A stretch of 64,000 bases of DNA from Tepidibacillus decaturensis (lineage in GTDB: Bacteria; Bacillota; Bacilli; Tepidibacillales; Tepidibacillaceae), in NCBI RefSeq assembly GCF_001561915.1, contig NZ_LSKU01000001.1, positions 529,548 to 593,547 on the forward strand, given 5' to 3'. How positions within the stretch are numbered: the first letter of the stretch is position 1; every line of letters starts with the position of its first letter. This document shows, piece by piece, positions 17,825 to 25,898 of the stretch. The translations under genes were made by a program, and so were the position numbers. A model generated the notes under the pieces. It was not told the origin of the DNA. It ran no database searches and worked only from the letters and a program-made list of their open reading frames with translations.

Positions 17825-18805
17825 ATGATTGATTATCCTGTAATAGATGATGTTCTAAAAAACTATAATCTACAAGTAGAGGAAATAGAAGAATACTCCT
17901 CCTTCTATAAATTAAAAACAAACCGAGGAACAAAAATATTAAGAGCTTGGAATGATGTAGAAACTCTAGATTTTGCCTTTCAATTTAGAGAATCTCTGGC
18001 GCATGAAGGGTTTCGAAAGATTGATCGCTTTATTCGAACCAATGATGGGCAACCCTATATTTTAAATGAGGATCAGGGATTTGTTTTAACAGATTGGATC
18101 GAAGGAAAAATCCCTGTCTCCTCTAACCCACAACACATGAAAACGATTGGGAAAACATTAGCAGAGTTTCATCAGGCGATGGTAAAAATAAAGACAAACC
18201 AAACGTTTGAACCTTGGTCTCATCATTTTAAACGGGGATTAGGACATTTAATGCAAATAGAAAAGGTAGTCTCACAAAAGCAAAGAAAAACACCCTTAGA
18301 TGATATTGTATTAAAATATATCCCTAGTCAACAAGCACAAATGAGAAGAAGTATAGAAATGTCTGAAAAGTTGGAACGAAATTATTTTCGAAATGAAAAA
18401 GAACCCGGATGGTGCTTAGGAAATGTCCAACTGAACCGATTTAGAATCGATCGATTTGAAGAGGGATGGATTTTTGATCTAGGGTTACCAATCTATGATC
18501 TTCCAGCTTATGACTTGGCTAAGATGGTTGCACATGTTTATCAAAGAAATGGATTTCAAGAAGATATCATCTATAAGCTGCTCGATGCTTACCAAGAAAA
18601 GAATCCTTTAGAAATAGACGATAAAAAGTGGATTTTAACCTACTTGTCCTATCCGCATGATCTATGGAAATTTCTTTATATCTATTTTATTGCAAAGGTG
18701 CCTCAAAAGGGATACTCTTTAGAGATGCAATATCAACAATTAGTAGGGTTGCAGATCAATACTGAGCAACTTTATCAGGTCTTGTATGTTTATTTTCAAC
18801 TTTAA
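17825..18805 (+). CDS. ysxE: Spore coat kinase-like protein YsxE (CotS family)
   Basis: A 326-residue CotS/YsxE-type protein with the aminoglycoside-phosphotransferase-like fold. N-terminal SSFYKLKTNRGTKILRAWN is the degenerate nucleotide-binding lobe. The catalytic loop is lost: where active members have an HGD/HRD and a DFD, this one reads GWCLGNVQLNRF and WIFDLGLPIYD. It is therefore probably a pseudokinase with a structural coat role. It lies 18 nt after spoVID, as ysxE does in B. subtilis, so it is presumably expressed in the mother cell with it. Confidence 0.85.
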   Translation: MIDYPVIDDVLKNYNLQVEEIEEYSSFYKLKTNRGTKILRAWNDVETLDFAFQFRESLAHEGFRKIDRFIRTNDGQPYILNEDQGFVLTDWIEGKIPVSSNPQHMKTIGKTLAEFHQAMVKIKTNQTFEPWSHHFKRGLGHLMQIEKVVSQKQRKTPLDDIVLKYIPSQQAQMRRSIEMSEKLERNYFRNEKEPGWCLGNVQLNRFRIDRFEEGWIFDLGLPIYDLPAYDLAKMVAHVYQRNGFQEDIIYKLLDAYQEKNPLEIDDKKWILTYLSYPHDLWKFLYIYFIAKVPQKGYSLEMQYQQLVGLQINTEQLYQVLYVYFQL

Positions 18806-18832
18806 GTTGACGTAATTAGGGAGGATCATATC

Positions 18833-19837
18833 ATGGCCCTTACCCAAGAATGGTTTGAATTTGATATACATCCCCACGTAATCGATGAGTATGATTTTCA
18901 GGTAAGTCAGATAAAATGGTATGGTTCAGTAGCGAAAATAGAAACCCAACTAGGTGTTTTTGCCGTTAAAAAAGCAAATATGAGTGGGTCGCAAGCCATA
19001 CGGATGAATGAGATTTTACAATTCTTACAGGAACATAGATGGAATACTTCTACAATTGTTTCTAATAAATTTGCTGAACCGTTTGTACCAGTCAAAAATG
19101 GGATTGTTTATGTGACAAAGTGGGTTGAAGGTGAACACTTAACTTTGAATCATCGGCCTCATTTCTTGGTCATGGTAAAGGTGATGGCTCATCTTCATAA
19201 GCTGGGGTTTGAATATAACCCCGAACCATTTTCTTATCATTTTGTTGATGAAACGTATCTTCGCAATTCATGGGAAGAACGCTTAAAGTGGTTAAAAAAA
19301 TACCAAAAGAAATTAACGAGAAAAGAATCTTTAACCACCTTTGAACATGTCATTTTAAGTTATCTACCATTTCTCAAGGAATGGTCTGAAGAAGCTTTAG
19401 AACATTTAACTCAATGGGTCATACAATATAACTCGATTGGTGATTTACGGAAAACCATCTGCCACGGCAAATTCTATCACCGGAATATGCTACTTAAACC
19501 AAATGGTAAAATGGTATTGATTGACTTTGACCATGTAAGTCTTGATACGCCTGTTAGAGATTTGGCTAATTTTATCCGAAAATATATTTTAAACAAAGAA
19601 CACCGTTTTTGGGCGCAAGAGTGGTTTGATCGCTATCAAAAAATTATTTCCTTGACAGAACCGGAAAAGAAATTATTAGCAATATACCTTCTTTTTCCAG
19701 AACGAATTTTCACCTTAGCAAAAAAATACGAGGAAAAGCAACAGTATGGATTAGAAGAACAGTATTTAAAAAAACTTCAAATTCGTTGGGGTCAAATGAA
19801 AGAAATCATATGGTTTATTGACCAACAATTTATATAA
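18833..19837 (+). CDS. CotS family spore coat kinase-like protein
   Basis: A 334-residue paralogue of the preceding gene. It keeps more of the kinase-like core: CHGKFYHRNMLL for the catalytic loop and MVLIDFDHVSLDTPVRDLANFI for the metal-binding DFD motif. The N-terminal lobe reads WYGSVAKIETQLGVFAVKKAN. GGGAGG precedes the ATG and the gene starts 27 nt after ysxE, so the three sporulation genes form one unit. Members of this family (CotS, CotI, YutH) are coat proteins. Enzymatic activity of this one is possible but unproven. Confidence 0.85.
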   Translation: MALTQEWFEFDIHPHVIDEYDFQVSQIKWYGSVAKIETQLGVFAVKKANMSGSQAIRMNEILQFLQEHRWNTSTIVSNKFAEPFVPVKNGIVYVTKWVEGEHLTLNHRPHFLVMVKVMAHLHKLGFEYNPEPFSYHFVDETYLRNSWEERLKWLKKYQKKLTRKESLTTFEHVILSYLPFLKEWSEEALEHLTQWVIQYNSIGDLRKTICHGKFYHRNMLLKPNGKMVLIDFDHVSLDTPVRDLANFIRKYILNKEHRFWAQEWFDRYQKIISLTEPEKKLLAIYLLFPERIFTLAKKYEEKQQYGLEEQYLKKLQIRWGQMKEIIWFIDQQFI

Positions 19838-19991
19838 TATTCATCATAAAACCAATATAAGCAATGAAAAGAATGAATAAAATGAACACATCAAACGGAG
19901 TCGGGAAAAATAAGGTTCTCAAAAATTGCAAAACAATAAGAGGAAAGAGGATTGTACGAAGGATTAAACGAAACCTTTTCAACCCATCCAT
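19830..19991 (-). CDS. Small hydrophobic membrane protein, 53 aa
   Basis: A short minus-strand frame that overlaps the convergent coat gene by 8 nt. It starts MDGLKRFRLILRTILFPLIV and ends FMMNII, with a basic N-terminus and two likely membrane helices (about 9-28 and 33-52) around an FFPTPFD turn. AAAGGA lies 11 nt before the ATG. Positive-inside charge layout and the compact hydrophobic pattern support a real gene, but no family is recognised. Confidence 0.5.
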   Translation of the reverse strand: MDGLKRFRLILRTILFPLIVLQFLRTLFFPTPFDVFILFILFIAYIGFMMNII

Positions 19992-20009
19992 ATGACCACA
20001 CATCCTTTA

Positions 20010-20049
20010 CGTTATCATTTGGGTTTGTATATTCCTTAATCAGCAACTA
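20010..20049. repeat. Interspersed repeat copy with end motif GTTTGTATATTCC
   Basis: GTTTGTATATTCC (20023-20035) followed by TTAATCAGCAACTA. The stretch from TTATCATTT onward matches the copy at 1645-1683 with a few changes. It lies between the small membrane protein gene and the riboswitch promoter. It looks like one end of an element, with no inverted partner seen nearby. Confidence 0.55.
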
Positions 20050-20128
20050 CCTTATTTTATATCTTCTATACTTTATGTAGTAAAGATCCATTTGGTTAAT
20101 ATCAGAACTTTTAAAAAATATTCCAATT

Positions 20129-20162
20129 TTATATTGATATGCGATATAAATATCAATATAAT
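20129..20162 (+). promoter_or_regulatory. Promoter of the acetyltransferase leader, covered by a 12-bp perfect inverted repeat
   Basis: TTGATA (20134-20139), 17-nt spacer, TATAAT (20157-20162). A perfect 12-bp inverted repeat TTATATTGATAT (20129-20140) / ATATCAATATAA (20150-20161) with a 9-nt spacer covers both promoter boxes. It therefore resembles an operator as well as a promoter. Transcription should start near 20169, right before the riboswitch-like element. No regulator gene is adjacent. Confidence 0.6.
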
Positions 20163-20165
20163 AAT

Positions 20166-20315
20166 TTCTAACAATGGAAGGGAAACTAGGGTTCCGTTTG
20201 CAAAGGCAAAGACAGGTCCGAGCGATTCCAAGCTTTTTGCTACACCGTGGGGATAAAAGACTCGTGCGGTAAGTTCCAATGGCGAACTTATCAGGAACGA
20301 GTCTTTTTTGTTTTA
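20166..20315 (+). ncRNA. ykkC-class riboswitch-like leader with terminator
   Basis: Conserved ykkC elements occur in order: AAACTAGGGTTCCG (20183-20196), a TTTGC/GCAAA hairpin, ACAGGTCCGAG (20212-20222), a variable hairpin, then ACACC (20242-20246) and GTGGGGATAAAAG (20247-20259). The usual GCCCGGGAGA that follows GGGATAAAAG is not seen; ACTCGTGCGG stands there instead. The terminator stem AAAAGACTCGT (20255-20265) / ACGAGTCTTTT (20297-20307), with inner GGTAAGTTC/GAACTTATC, shares bases with the GGGATAAAAG core, so ligand binding would compete with termination (an ON switch). ykkC classes bind guanidine, ppGpp, PRPP or nucleoside diphosphates; the class here is uncertain. Confidence 0.65.
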
Positions 20316-20354
20316 CCATGATAAAGAATTAAATCAAAAAGGGGGAGGGTTATG

Positions 20355-20924
20355 ATGTTAAAAGGAAAGCTGGTTCAATTAAAAGCGGTAGAAAGAGAAA
20401 ATCTATCCAAATACCTAGAATGGGTGAATGATCCAGAAGTCACCCAATATTTATCACCACAAACACGTTTTCCAAAGACGCTTGCAGAGGAACATCGTTG
20501 GTACGATAACCTTTTAAAGCAGGATGATAAGTTTGTCTTTTCCATTTATACGCGAGCAGATGATCGAATGATTGGAAGTGTTGGTTTACATTCTATTAGT
20601 TGGAAAAATCAATGGGCAATCGCAGGGATTTTTATAGGAGATAAAGATTATTGGGGGAAAGGATATGGAACAGAGGCTTTTCGTTTATGTCTCTATATAG
20701 GGTTTCAAGAATTAGGATTACAGCGAGTTGAATTAGGGGTTTATGCTTTTAACGAAAGAGCGATCAAAAGCTATCAAAAGCTTGGCTTTGTTGAAGAAGG
20801 TAGAAGAAGAAGATTTTTGTACCGCAATGGTCAATTTTACGATGAAGTGATGATGTCTATTCTTCGAGAAGAGTACCTTGAACGCTACCAAAAGGAGGAT
20901 GAAGAGAGATGGAAAACCTTTTAA
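20355..20924 (+). CDS. GNAT family N-acetyltransferase (RimJ/RimL type), first of pair
   Basis: A 189-residue acetyl-CoA-dependent acetyltransferase. GSVGLHSISWKNQWAIAGIFIGDKDYWGKGYGTEAFRLCLYIGF contains the GNAT acetyl-CoA pyrophosphate loop (WGKGYGTEA). The VYAFNERAIKSYQKLGFVEEGRRRRFLYRNGQFYDEVMMSIL tail is typical of the RimL branch. ATG 20355 has GGAGG 6 nt upstream; ATG 20352 is too close to it. It begins 45 nt after the leader terminator, so it should be controlled by the ykkC-like element. The substrate is unknown. Confidence 0.88.
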   Translation: MLKGKLVQLKAVERENLSKYLEWVNDPEVTQYLSPQTRFPKTLAEEHRWYDNLLKQDDKFVFSIYTRADDRMIGSVGLHSISWKNQWAIAGIFIGDKDYWGKGYGTEAFRLCLYIGFQELGLQRVELGVYAFNERAIKSYQKLGFVEEGRRRRFLYRNGQFYDEVMMSILREEYLERYQKEDEERWKTF

Positions 20925-21466
20925 AAGGAAAGAGAGTTCAGCTTAAGACCATCGATCCAGAAAAGGCACCATTATTTAACCAATGGTTTAATGATCCTCA
21001 CATTACGGAAAATTTGCAATGGGGTACCCTTCCTATGCCAATGGAGTTATCCAAGAATTTTGGGGATCAGGCTCAACAACCCTCAAAAACAGATCAACAC
21101 TTTTCTATCCATGCACTAGATCTTCCTGAGGGAGAGGAATCCTATATCGGCCATATTAGCTTACATCATATCGATTGGCGGAATCGAGTCGCTGAATTAG
21201 GAATTGTGATAGGCGATCAGAAGCACTTAAGTAAAGGTTATGGAACTGATGCAATCAAAACGCTACTTCACTTCACTTTTATGGAAATGAACTTAAACAA
21301 AGTGATGTTACGTCATTATCAATTTAATGAAAGGGGACATCGAGCCTATCTTAAAGCCGGTTTTAAAGAAGAGGGACGCTTACGTCTGCAGCTTTACCGT
21401 CATGGTAGGTTTTGGGATGTGATCTATATGGGTATATTAAAAGAAGAGTTCATGAACAACCAATGA
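20909..21466 (+). CDS. GNAT family N-acetyltransferase (RimJ/RimL type), second of pair
   Basis: A 185-residue paralogue of the upstream gene, overlapping it by 16 nt. The order of motifs is the same: GHISLHHIDWRNRVAELGIVIGDQKHLSKGYGTDAIKTLLHFTF, then HYQFNERGHRAYLKAGFKEEGRLRLQLYRHGRFWDVIYMGIL. It carries an insertion near residues 55-75 (AQQPSKTDQHF...LPEGEES). AAAGGAGG lies 11 nt before ATG. The two may form a heterodimer or act on related substrates; that is inference from pairing only. Confidence 0.88.
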   Translation: MENLLKGKRVQLKTIDPEKAPLFNQWFNDPHITENLQWGTLPMPMELSKNFGDQAQQPSKTDQHFSIHALDLPEGEESYIGHISLHHIDWRNRVAELGIVIGDQKHLSKGYGTDAIKTLLHFTFMEMNLNKVMLRHYQFNERGHRAYLKAGFKEEGRLRLQLYRHGRFWDVIYMGILKEEFMNNQ

Positions 21467-21498
21467 CCTACTTTCATAGAATAATTGTAAAAAGAAAT

Positions 21499-21527
21499 TT
21501 GACTTTATCTTTTGTTGTGATTACAAT
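21499..21527 (+). promoter_or_regulatory. Sigma-A promoter of valS
   Basis: TTGACT (21499-21504), 17-nt spacer, TACAAT (21522-21527). Confidence 0.65.
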
Positions 21528-21534
21528 ATAGTTA

Positions 21535-21835
21535 AATATTTTGTCGGTTAACATGTAAATAGAGGAATAACCATGAAAGGGAGGAGTAAGTAACCTTACC
21601 TTCAAGAGAGGGAAACCATTAGCTGTAAGGTTTCCTAAGGCAGAAGTTACTGAAGGTCGCCCTGAAGTTGTCCATTTGAAATGATGTAGAATGGACCGGA
21701 TCATCAACCGTTACTGATTGAGTGCATGAACACACAAATAGAGCTAGGTCTAAGCTAGTTGTGTTTCATGAACAAAGGTGGCACCGCGAAAACAAACTCT
21801 TTTCGTCCTTTGGGATGGAAAGGGTTTTTTATATT
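21535..21835 (+). ncRNA. T-box leader with valine (GUC) specifier
   Basis: The T-box bulge GGTGGCACCGCG is at 21777-21788. Specifier loop: lower stem AGGG (21578-21581) / CCCT (21660-21663), S-turn AGTA (21585-21588), upper stem GTAAC (21590-21594) / GTTAC (21646-21650), and the codon GTC at 21656-21658. GTC encodes valine, as expected upstream of valS. A terminator with arms near 21796-21810 and 21814-21827, followed by TTTTTT, ends the leader. Uncharged tRNA(Val) would favour the antiterminator. Confidence 0.9.
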
Positions 21836-21865
21836 TTATGGGTATTATGAATAGGAGGAAAATCA

Positions 21866-24526
21866 ATGGCTGAACAACTTGAATTACAAATCCCAACTCA
21901 ATACGATCCGAAGGATATTGAGAAAAAGTGGTATGAATATTGGTTAGAGCACGAATTTTTTAAAGCAGGCAAAGATACATCAAAACAACCCTATAGTATT
22001 GTGATTCCACCACCCAATGTGACAGGGATGTTGCATATTGGTCATGCATTGGACTTCTCTTTACAGGATATCATCATTCGGATGAAGCGAATGCAGGGAT
22101 ATGACGCTTTATGGTTACCAGGAACAGATCACGCTGGAATAGCGACGCAAGCCAAAGTAGAGGCAAAGCTTCGAGAAGAAGGGATTAGCCGCTATGATCT
22201 TGGGCGGGAAAAATTTCTTGAGCACGCATGGGAATGGAAAGAAAAGTATGCTAATCGAATTCATGAACAATGGGCCAAATTAGGACTCTCTTTAGATTAT
22301 TCTAGAGAGCGTTTTACCCTTGATGAAGGCTTATCCCAAGCAGTTCGTAAGGTTTTTGTTAGTTTTTATGAAAAAGGACTCATCTATCGTGGAAAATATA
22401 TTATTAACTGGGATCCAGAAGCAAGAACCGCTTTATCAGATATTGAAGTAGAATATAAAGAAATCATGGGTGCTTTATATCATATGAAATACCCACTGAA
22501 GGATGGAAGTGGTCATATTGTCGTTGCCACTACTCGTCCTGAAACCATGTTAGGGGATACTGCGGTTGCTGTGCATCCAAATGATGAACGTTACCAACAT
22601 TTAATCGGCAAAACGGTAGTCTTACCTATTACAGACCGTGAGGTTCCAATTATTGCAGACGAATATGTTGAAAAAGAGTTTGGAAGTGGTGCAGTAAAAA
22701 TAACACCTGCCCATGATCCGAATGACTTTGAAATTGGCTTACGTCATCAACTTCCACAGGTTTTAGTGATGGATGAATCAGGACATATGAACGAGAATGC
22801 TGGAAAATATCAAGGCATGGATCGTTTTGAATGTCGTAAACAAATTGTCAAAGATCTTCAGGAACAAGGGATTCTTTTTAAAATTGAAGAACATCTTCAT
22901 TCTGTTGGACATAGTCAACGAACAGGGGCGGTTGTTGAACCCTATTTATCTACCCAATGGTTTGTGAAGATGAAGCCTCTGGCAGAAAAAGCAATTCAAC
23001 AACAAAAAAGCGGTAATGGTGTTCACTTTGTACCAGAACGTTTTGAAAAGATCTATCTAAATTGGATTGAAAATATTCGCGACTGGTGTATTTCCAGACA
23101 ATTATGGTGGGGTCATCGTATACCTGCTTGGTACTGTGAAGATTGTGGCGAAACGATCGTCCAAATGGAAGAGCCAAAATCATGTTTAAACTGTGGCCAC
23201 ACCCATCTTAAACAAGATGAAGATGTTTTAGACACTTGGTTTAGTTCTGGTTTATGGCCATTTTCAACGATGGGTTGGCCAGAGCGAACGGAAGATTTAC
23301 AAAGATTTTATCCAACAAATGTATTGGTAACTGGATATGACATCATCTTCTTTTGGGTGGCAAGAATGATCTTCACTGCCCTAGAATTTACTGGAGAAAA
23401 TCCATTTAAAAATGTCTATATTCACGGCTTGGTTCGTGATAGTGAAGGAAGAAAAATGTCCAAATCCCTAGGAAATGGAATTGATCCAATCGAAGTGATT
23501 GATCAATATGGCGCAGATGCCCTACGTTTCATGCTGGCAACAGGGGGTACGCCTGGGCAAGACTTAAGATTCCATTTTGAAAGGGTAGAAGCTGCCCGTA
23601 ATTTTGCAAATAAAATTTGGAATGCTTCCCGTTTTACCATCATGAACTTAGGCGATTTTTCTGTAAAAGATATTGATTTATCAGGTACATTAACGACTGC
23701 GGATCAATGGATTTTACATCGTTTTAATGAAACAGTAAAAGCTGTCACAAGACTGTTAGAACAATATGAATTTGGTGAGGCTGGAAGAATGTTGACCAAC
23801 TTCATTTGGGATGAATTTTGTGACTGGTATATTGAATTAGCCAAACTTCCTTTATATGGTGACCATGAGCAAGCGAAGAAAACGACGAAATCGGTTCTTA
23901 CCTATGTCTTAGATCGTACCTTACGTTTGTTACACCCTTATATGCCATTTATTACAGAAGAGATTTGGCAACACCTTCCACATGAAGGGGAAAGTATTAC
24001 TCTAGCAAGCTGGCCAGAATATCGTGAAGAATTTGTTAATGAACAAGCAGCAAAAGAAATGGTATTATTAATGGATGTGATCCGCTCTGTTCGTAATATC
24101 CGTGCAGAAGTCAACGTGCCATTAAGCAAAAAAATTCAGCTTCTCATTAAACCAGTGAATAAAACCAATGAAGAGATTTTACTCAAAGGAATCTCATATA
24201 TTAAAAAGTTCTGTAATCCAGAAATCTTAGAAATCTCTACAGAGGTTACTTCACCTGAAAAAGCAATGTCCGCAATTGTGACAGGAGCAGAGATTTATTT
24301 GCCTTTAACTGGCTTAATTGACATTAGTCAAGAAATAAGCAGATTGGAAAAAGAATTAGAGACCCTTAATTTTGAAGTAGAACGAGTTCAAAAGAAATTA
24401 GCTAATAAAGGTTTTGTAGATAAAGCACCTGCTGACGTTATAGCCAAAGAAAAAGAAAAAGAGCAAGACTATCTTGAAAAAAGAGACAAAGTATTAGCAA
24501 GAATCAAAGAGCTAAAAATGTCATAG
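21866..24526 (+). CDS. valS: Valine--tRNA ligase
   Basis: Class I aminoacyl-tRNA synthetase of 886 residues. HIGH motif is HIGH at 57-60 in [21 protein letters not shown] is at 530-534. The editing (CP1) domain and a four-cysteine zinc knuckle ([10 protein letters not shown]...[10 protein letters not shown]) lie between them. The C-terminal coiled coil typical of ValRS ([28 protein letters not shown]) is complete. GGAGG precedes the ATG. It is controlled by the T-box upstream and followed 25 nt later by folC, as in B. subtilis. Confidence 0.98.
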   Translation: MAEQLELQIPTQYDPKDIEKKWYEYWLEHEFFKAGKDTSKQPYSIVIPPPNVTGMLHIGHALDFSLQDIIIRMKRMQGYDALWLPGTDHAGIATQAKVEAKLREEGISRYDLGREKFLEHAWEWKEKYANRIHEQWAKLGLSLDYSRERFTLDEGLSQAVRKVFVSFYEKGLIYRGKYIINWDPEARTALSDIEVEYKEIMGALYHMKYPLKDGSGHIVVATTRPETMLGDTAVAVHPNDERYQHLIGKTVVLPITDREVPIIADEYVEKEFGSGAVKITPAHDPNDFEIGLRHQLPQVLVMDESGHMNENAGKYQGMDRFECRKQIVKDLQEQGILFKIEEHLHSVGHSQRTGAVVEPYLSTQWFVKMKPLAEKAIQQQKSGNGVHFVPERFEKIYLNWIENIRDWCISRQLWWGHRIPAWYCEDCGETIVQMEEPKSCLNCGHTHLKQDEDVLDTWFSSGLWPFSTMGWPERTEDLQRFYPTNVLVTGYDIIFFWVARMIFTALEFTGENPFKNVYIHGLVRDSEGRKMSKSLGNGIDPIEVIDQYGADALRFMLATGGTPGQDLRFHFERVEAARNFANKIWNASRFTIMNLGDFSVKDIDLSGTLTTADQWILHRFNETVKAVTRLLEQYEFGEAGRMLTNFIWDEFCDWYIELAKLPLYGDHEQAKKTTKSVLTYVLDRTLRLLHPYMPFITEEIWQHLPHEGESITLASWPEYREEFVNEQAAKEMVLLMDVIRSVRNIRAEVNVPLSKKIQLLIKPVNKTNEEILLKGISYIKKFCNPEILEISTEVTSPEKAMSAIVTGAEIYLPLTGLIDISQEISRLEKELETLNFEVERVQKKLANKGFVDKAPADVIAKEKEKEQDYLEKRDKVLARIKELKMS

Positions 24527-24551
24527 TATATTTTGAGAGTGGTGGATTGTC

Positions 24552-25883
24552 ATGGGGTTAGGTAAAGTGAGAACAAAGGAAGAAGCAATTGAATGGATTC
24601 ACAGTTTAAAAACATTAGGGATTAAACCAGGACTAGATCGTATGGAATGGATGTTAGAGAGATTAGACCATCCTGAACGAAGGGTTAAATTTGTCCATGT
24701 TGCAGGGACGAACGGTAAAGGGTCAACAGTAAGCTTTATTAGCCAAGTCTTAAGGAAATCTGGTTATAAAGTAGGTACCTTTACCTCTCCTTATTTAATT
24801 GAATTTACCAATCGAATTCAAGTAAATGGCAAGGATATTTCAGGCGAGGACTTAGTTAAGACCTTAAATCAGGTGATCCCTTTAGCTGAAGAGCTCTCCC
24901 ATATGGAATTGGGGACGCCAACTGAATTTGAAGTGGTAACAGTGATCGCTATTCAATATTATGCGACCATAGCCTATCCTGATGTAGTGGTTTGGGAAAC
25001 AGGGCTTGGAGGAAGATTAGATTCCACCAATGTGGTTCACCCTATTGTATCTGTGATCACTAATGTGGGATACGATCATATGAATCTATTAGGAGATACC
25101 ATCAAAGAAATTGCATGGGAAAAGGCGGGGATTATCAAACCAGGAGTTCCAGTTATTTCTGGAGTTGAAGATGAAGAGGCTTTACAAGTGATCAAGGAAA
25201 TGGCTGCGTCTAAAAAAGCCCCAATTTATCAGTTAAATGAACACTTTACTTTTACTGCCAATAAAATAAATCAAGAGGGAAGTTCCTTTGATTTTACAGA
25301 CCCTTTTTTGACCATGCCTGAGATTCAGATTAGAATGTTAGGCCCACACCAAGTGAAAAATGCGGCTGTCTCACTTATGGCATTAGATGTTTTGCGGCAG
25401 TTCTATGCTTTCTATATAGATGAAGAGGCATTTTATTCAGGGATGAAAAGCACGTTTTGGCCAGGCCGATTAGAAGTGCTTTCTGAACAGCCTAAAATCG
25501 TGATCGATGGTGCTCATAATCCTGAAGGGGCTAAAAGCTTAGCAGAGACCATTTCTCTATTTTCTTATCAGCGCTGTATCATGGTTACAGGGATTTTAGC
25601 AGATAAAGCGATTAGCAACTTTTATCAAGCGATACTTCCCATTGCTGATCTGCTGATTGTGACAGAACCTGATTTTCCAAGAGCAGCAAAAACAGAAGAC
25701 GTAAGAAATAAGATTCATTCTATTGATCAACAAAAAGAAGTGATAGAGATTTCTAATTGGCAACAAGCTGTTGATCGGGCGATTCAAATGGCTGACCCTG
25801 ATGATCTAGTGATCATTACTGGGTCATTGTATATGATTTCTGATGTTCGTCGATTTCTTTTAAACGAACGTGAAAAGAATTGA
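24552..25883 (+). CDS. folC: Bifunctional folylpolyglutamate synthase / dihydrofolate synthase
   Basis: Mur-ligase-family enzyme that joins glutamate to dihydropteroate and extends the polyglutamate tail. The ATP loop is AGTNGKGST (about 51-59); FTSPYLIEFTNRIQVNG, ETGLGGRLDSTN and VIDGAHNPEG are family signatures. Length 443 is usual. It follows valS closely and precedes murC by a few nucleotides. B. subtilis has valS-folC here as well. Confidence 0.96.
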   Translation: MGLGKVRTKEEAIEWIHSLKTLGIKPGLDRMEWMLERLDHPERRVKFVHVAGTNGKGSTVSFISQVLRKSGYKVGTFTSPYLIEFTNRIQVNGKDISGEDLVKTLNQVIPLAEELSHMELGTPTEFEVVTVIAIQYYATIAYPDVVVWETGLGGRLDSTNVVHPIVSVITNVGYDHMNLLGDTIKEIAWEKAGIIKPGVPVISGVEDEEALQVIKEMAASKKAPIYQLNEHFTFTANKINQEGSSFDFTDPFLTMPEIQIRMLGPHQVKNAAVSLMALDVLRQFYAFYIDEEAFYSGMKSTFWPGRLEVLSEQPKIVIDGAHNPEGAKSLAETISLFSYQRCIMVTGILADKAISNFYQAILPIADLLIVTEPDFPRAAKTEDVRNKIHSIDQQKEVIEISNWQQAVDRAIQMADPDDLVIITGSLYMISDVRRFLLNEREKN

Positions 25884-25898
25884 AGGTTGGTGAATAAG

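Noticed and set aside
20047-20319. Minus-strand open frames across 20.05-20.32 kb
   Set aside because: They are antisense to the promoter, ykkC-like aptamer and terminator, have no ribosome binding site and match no family.
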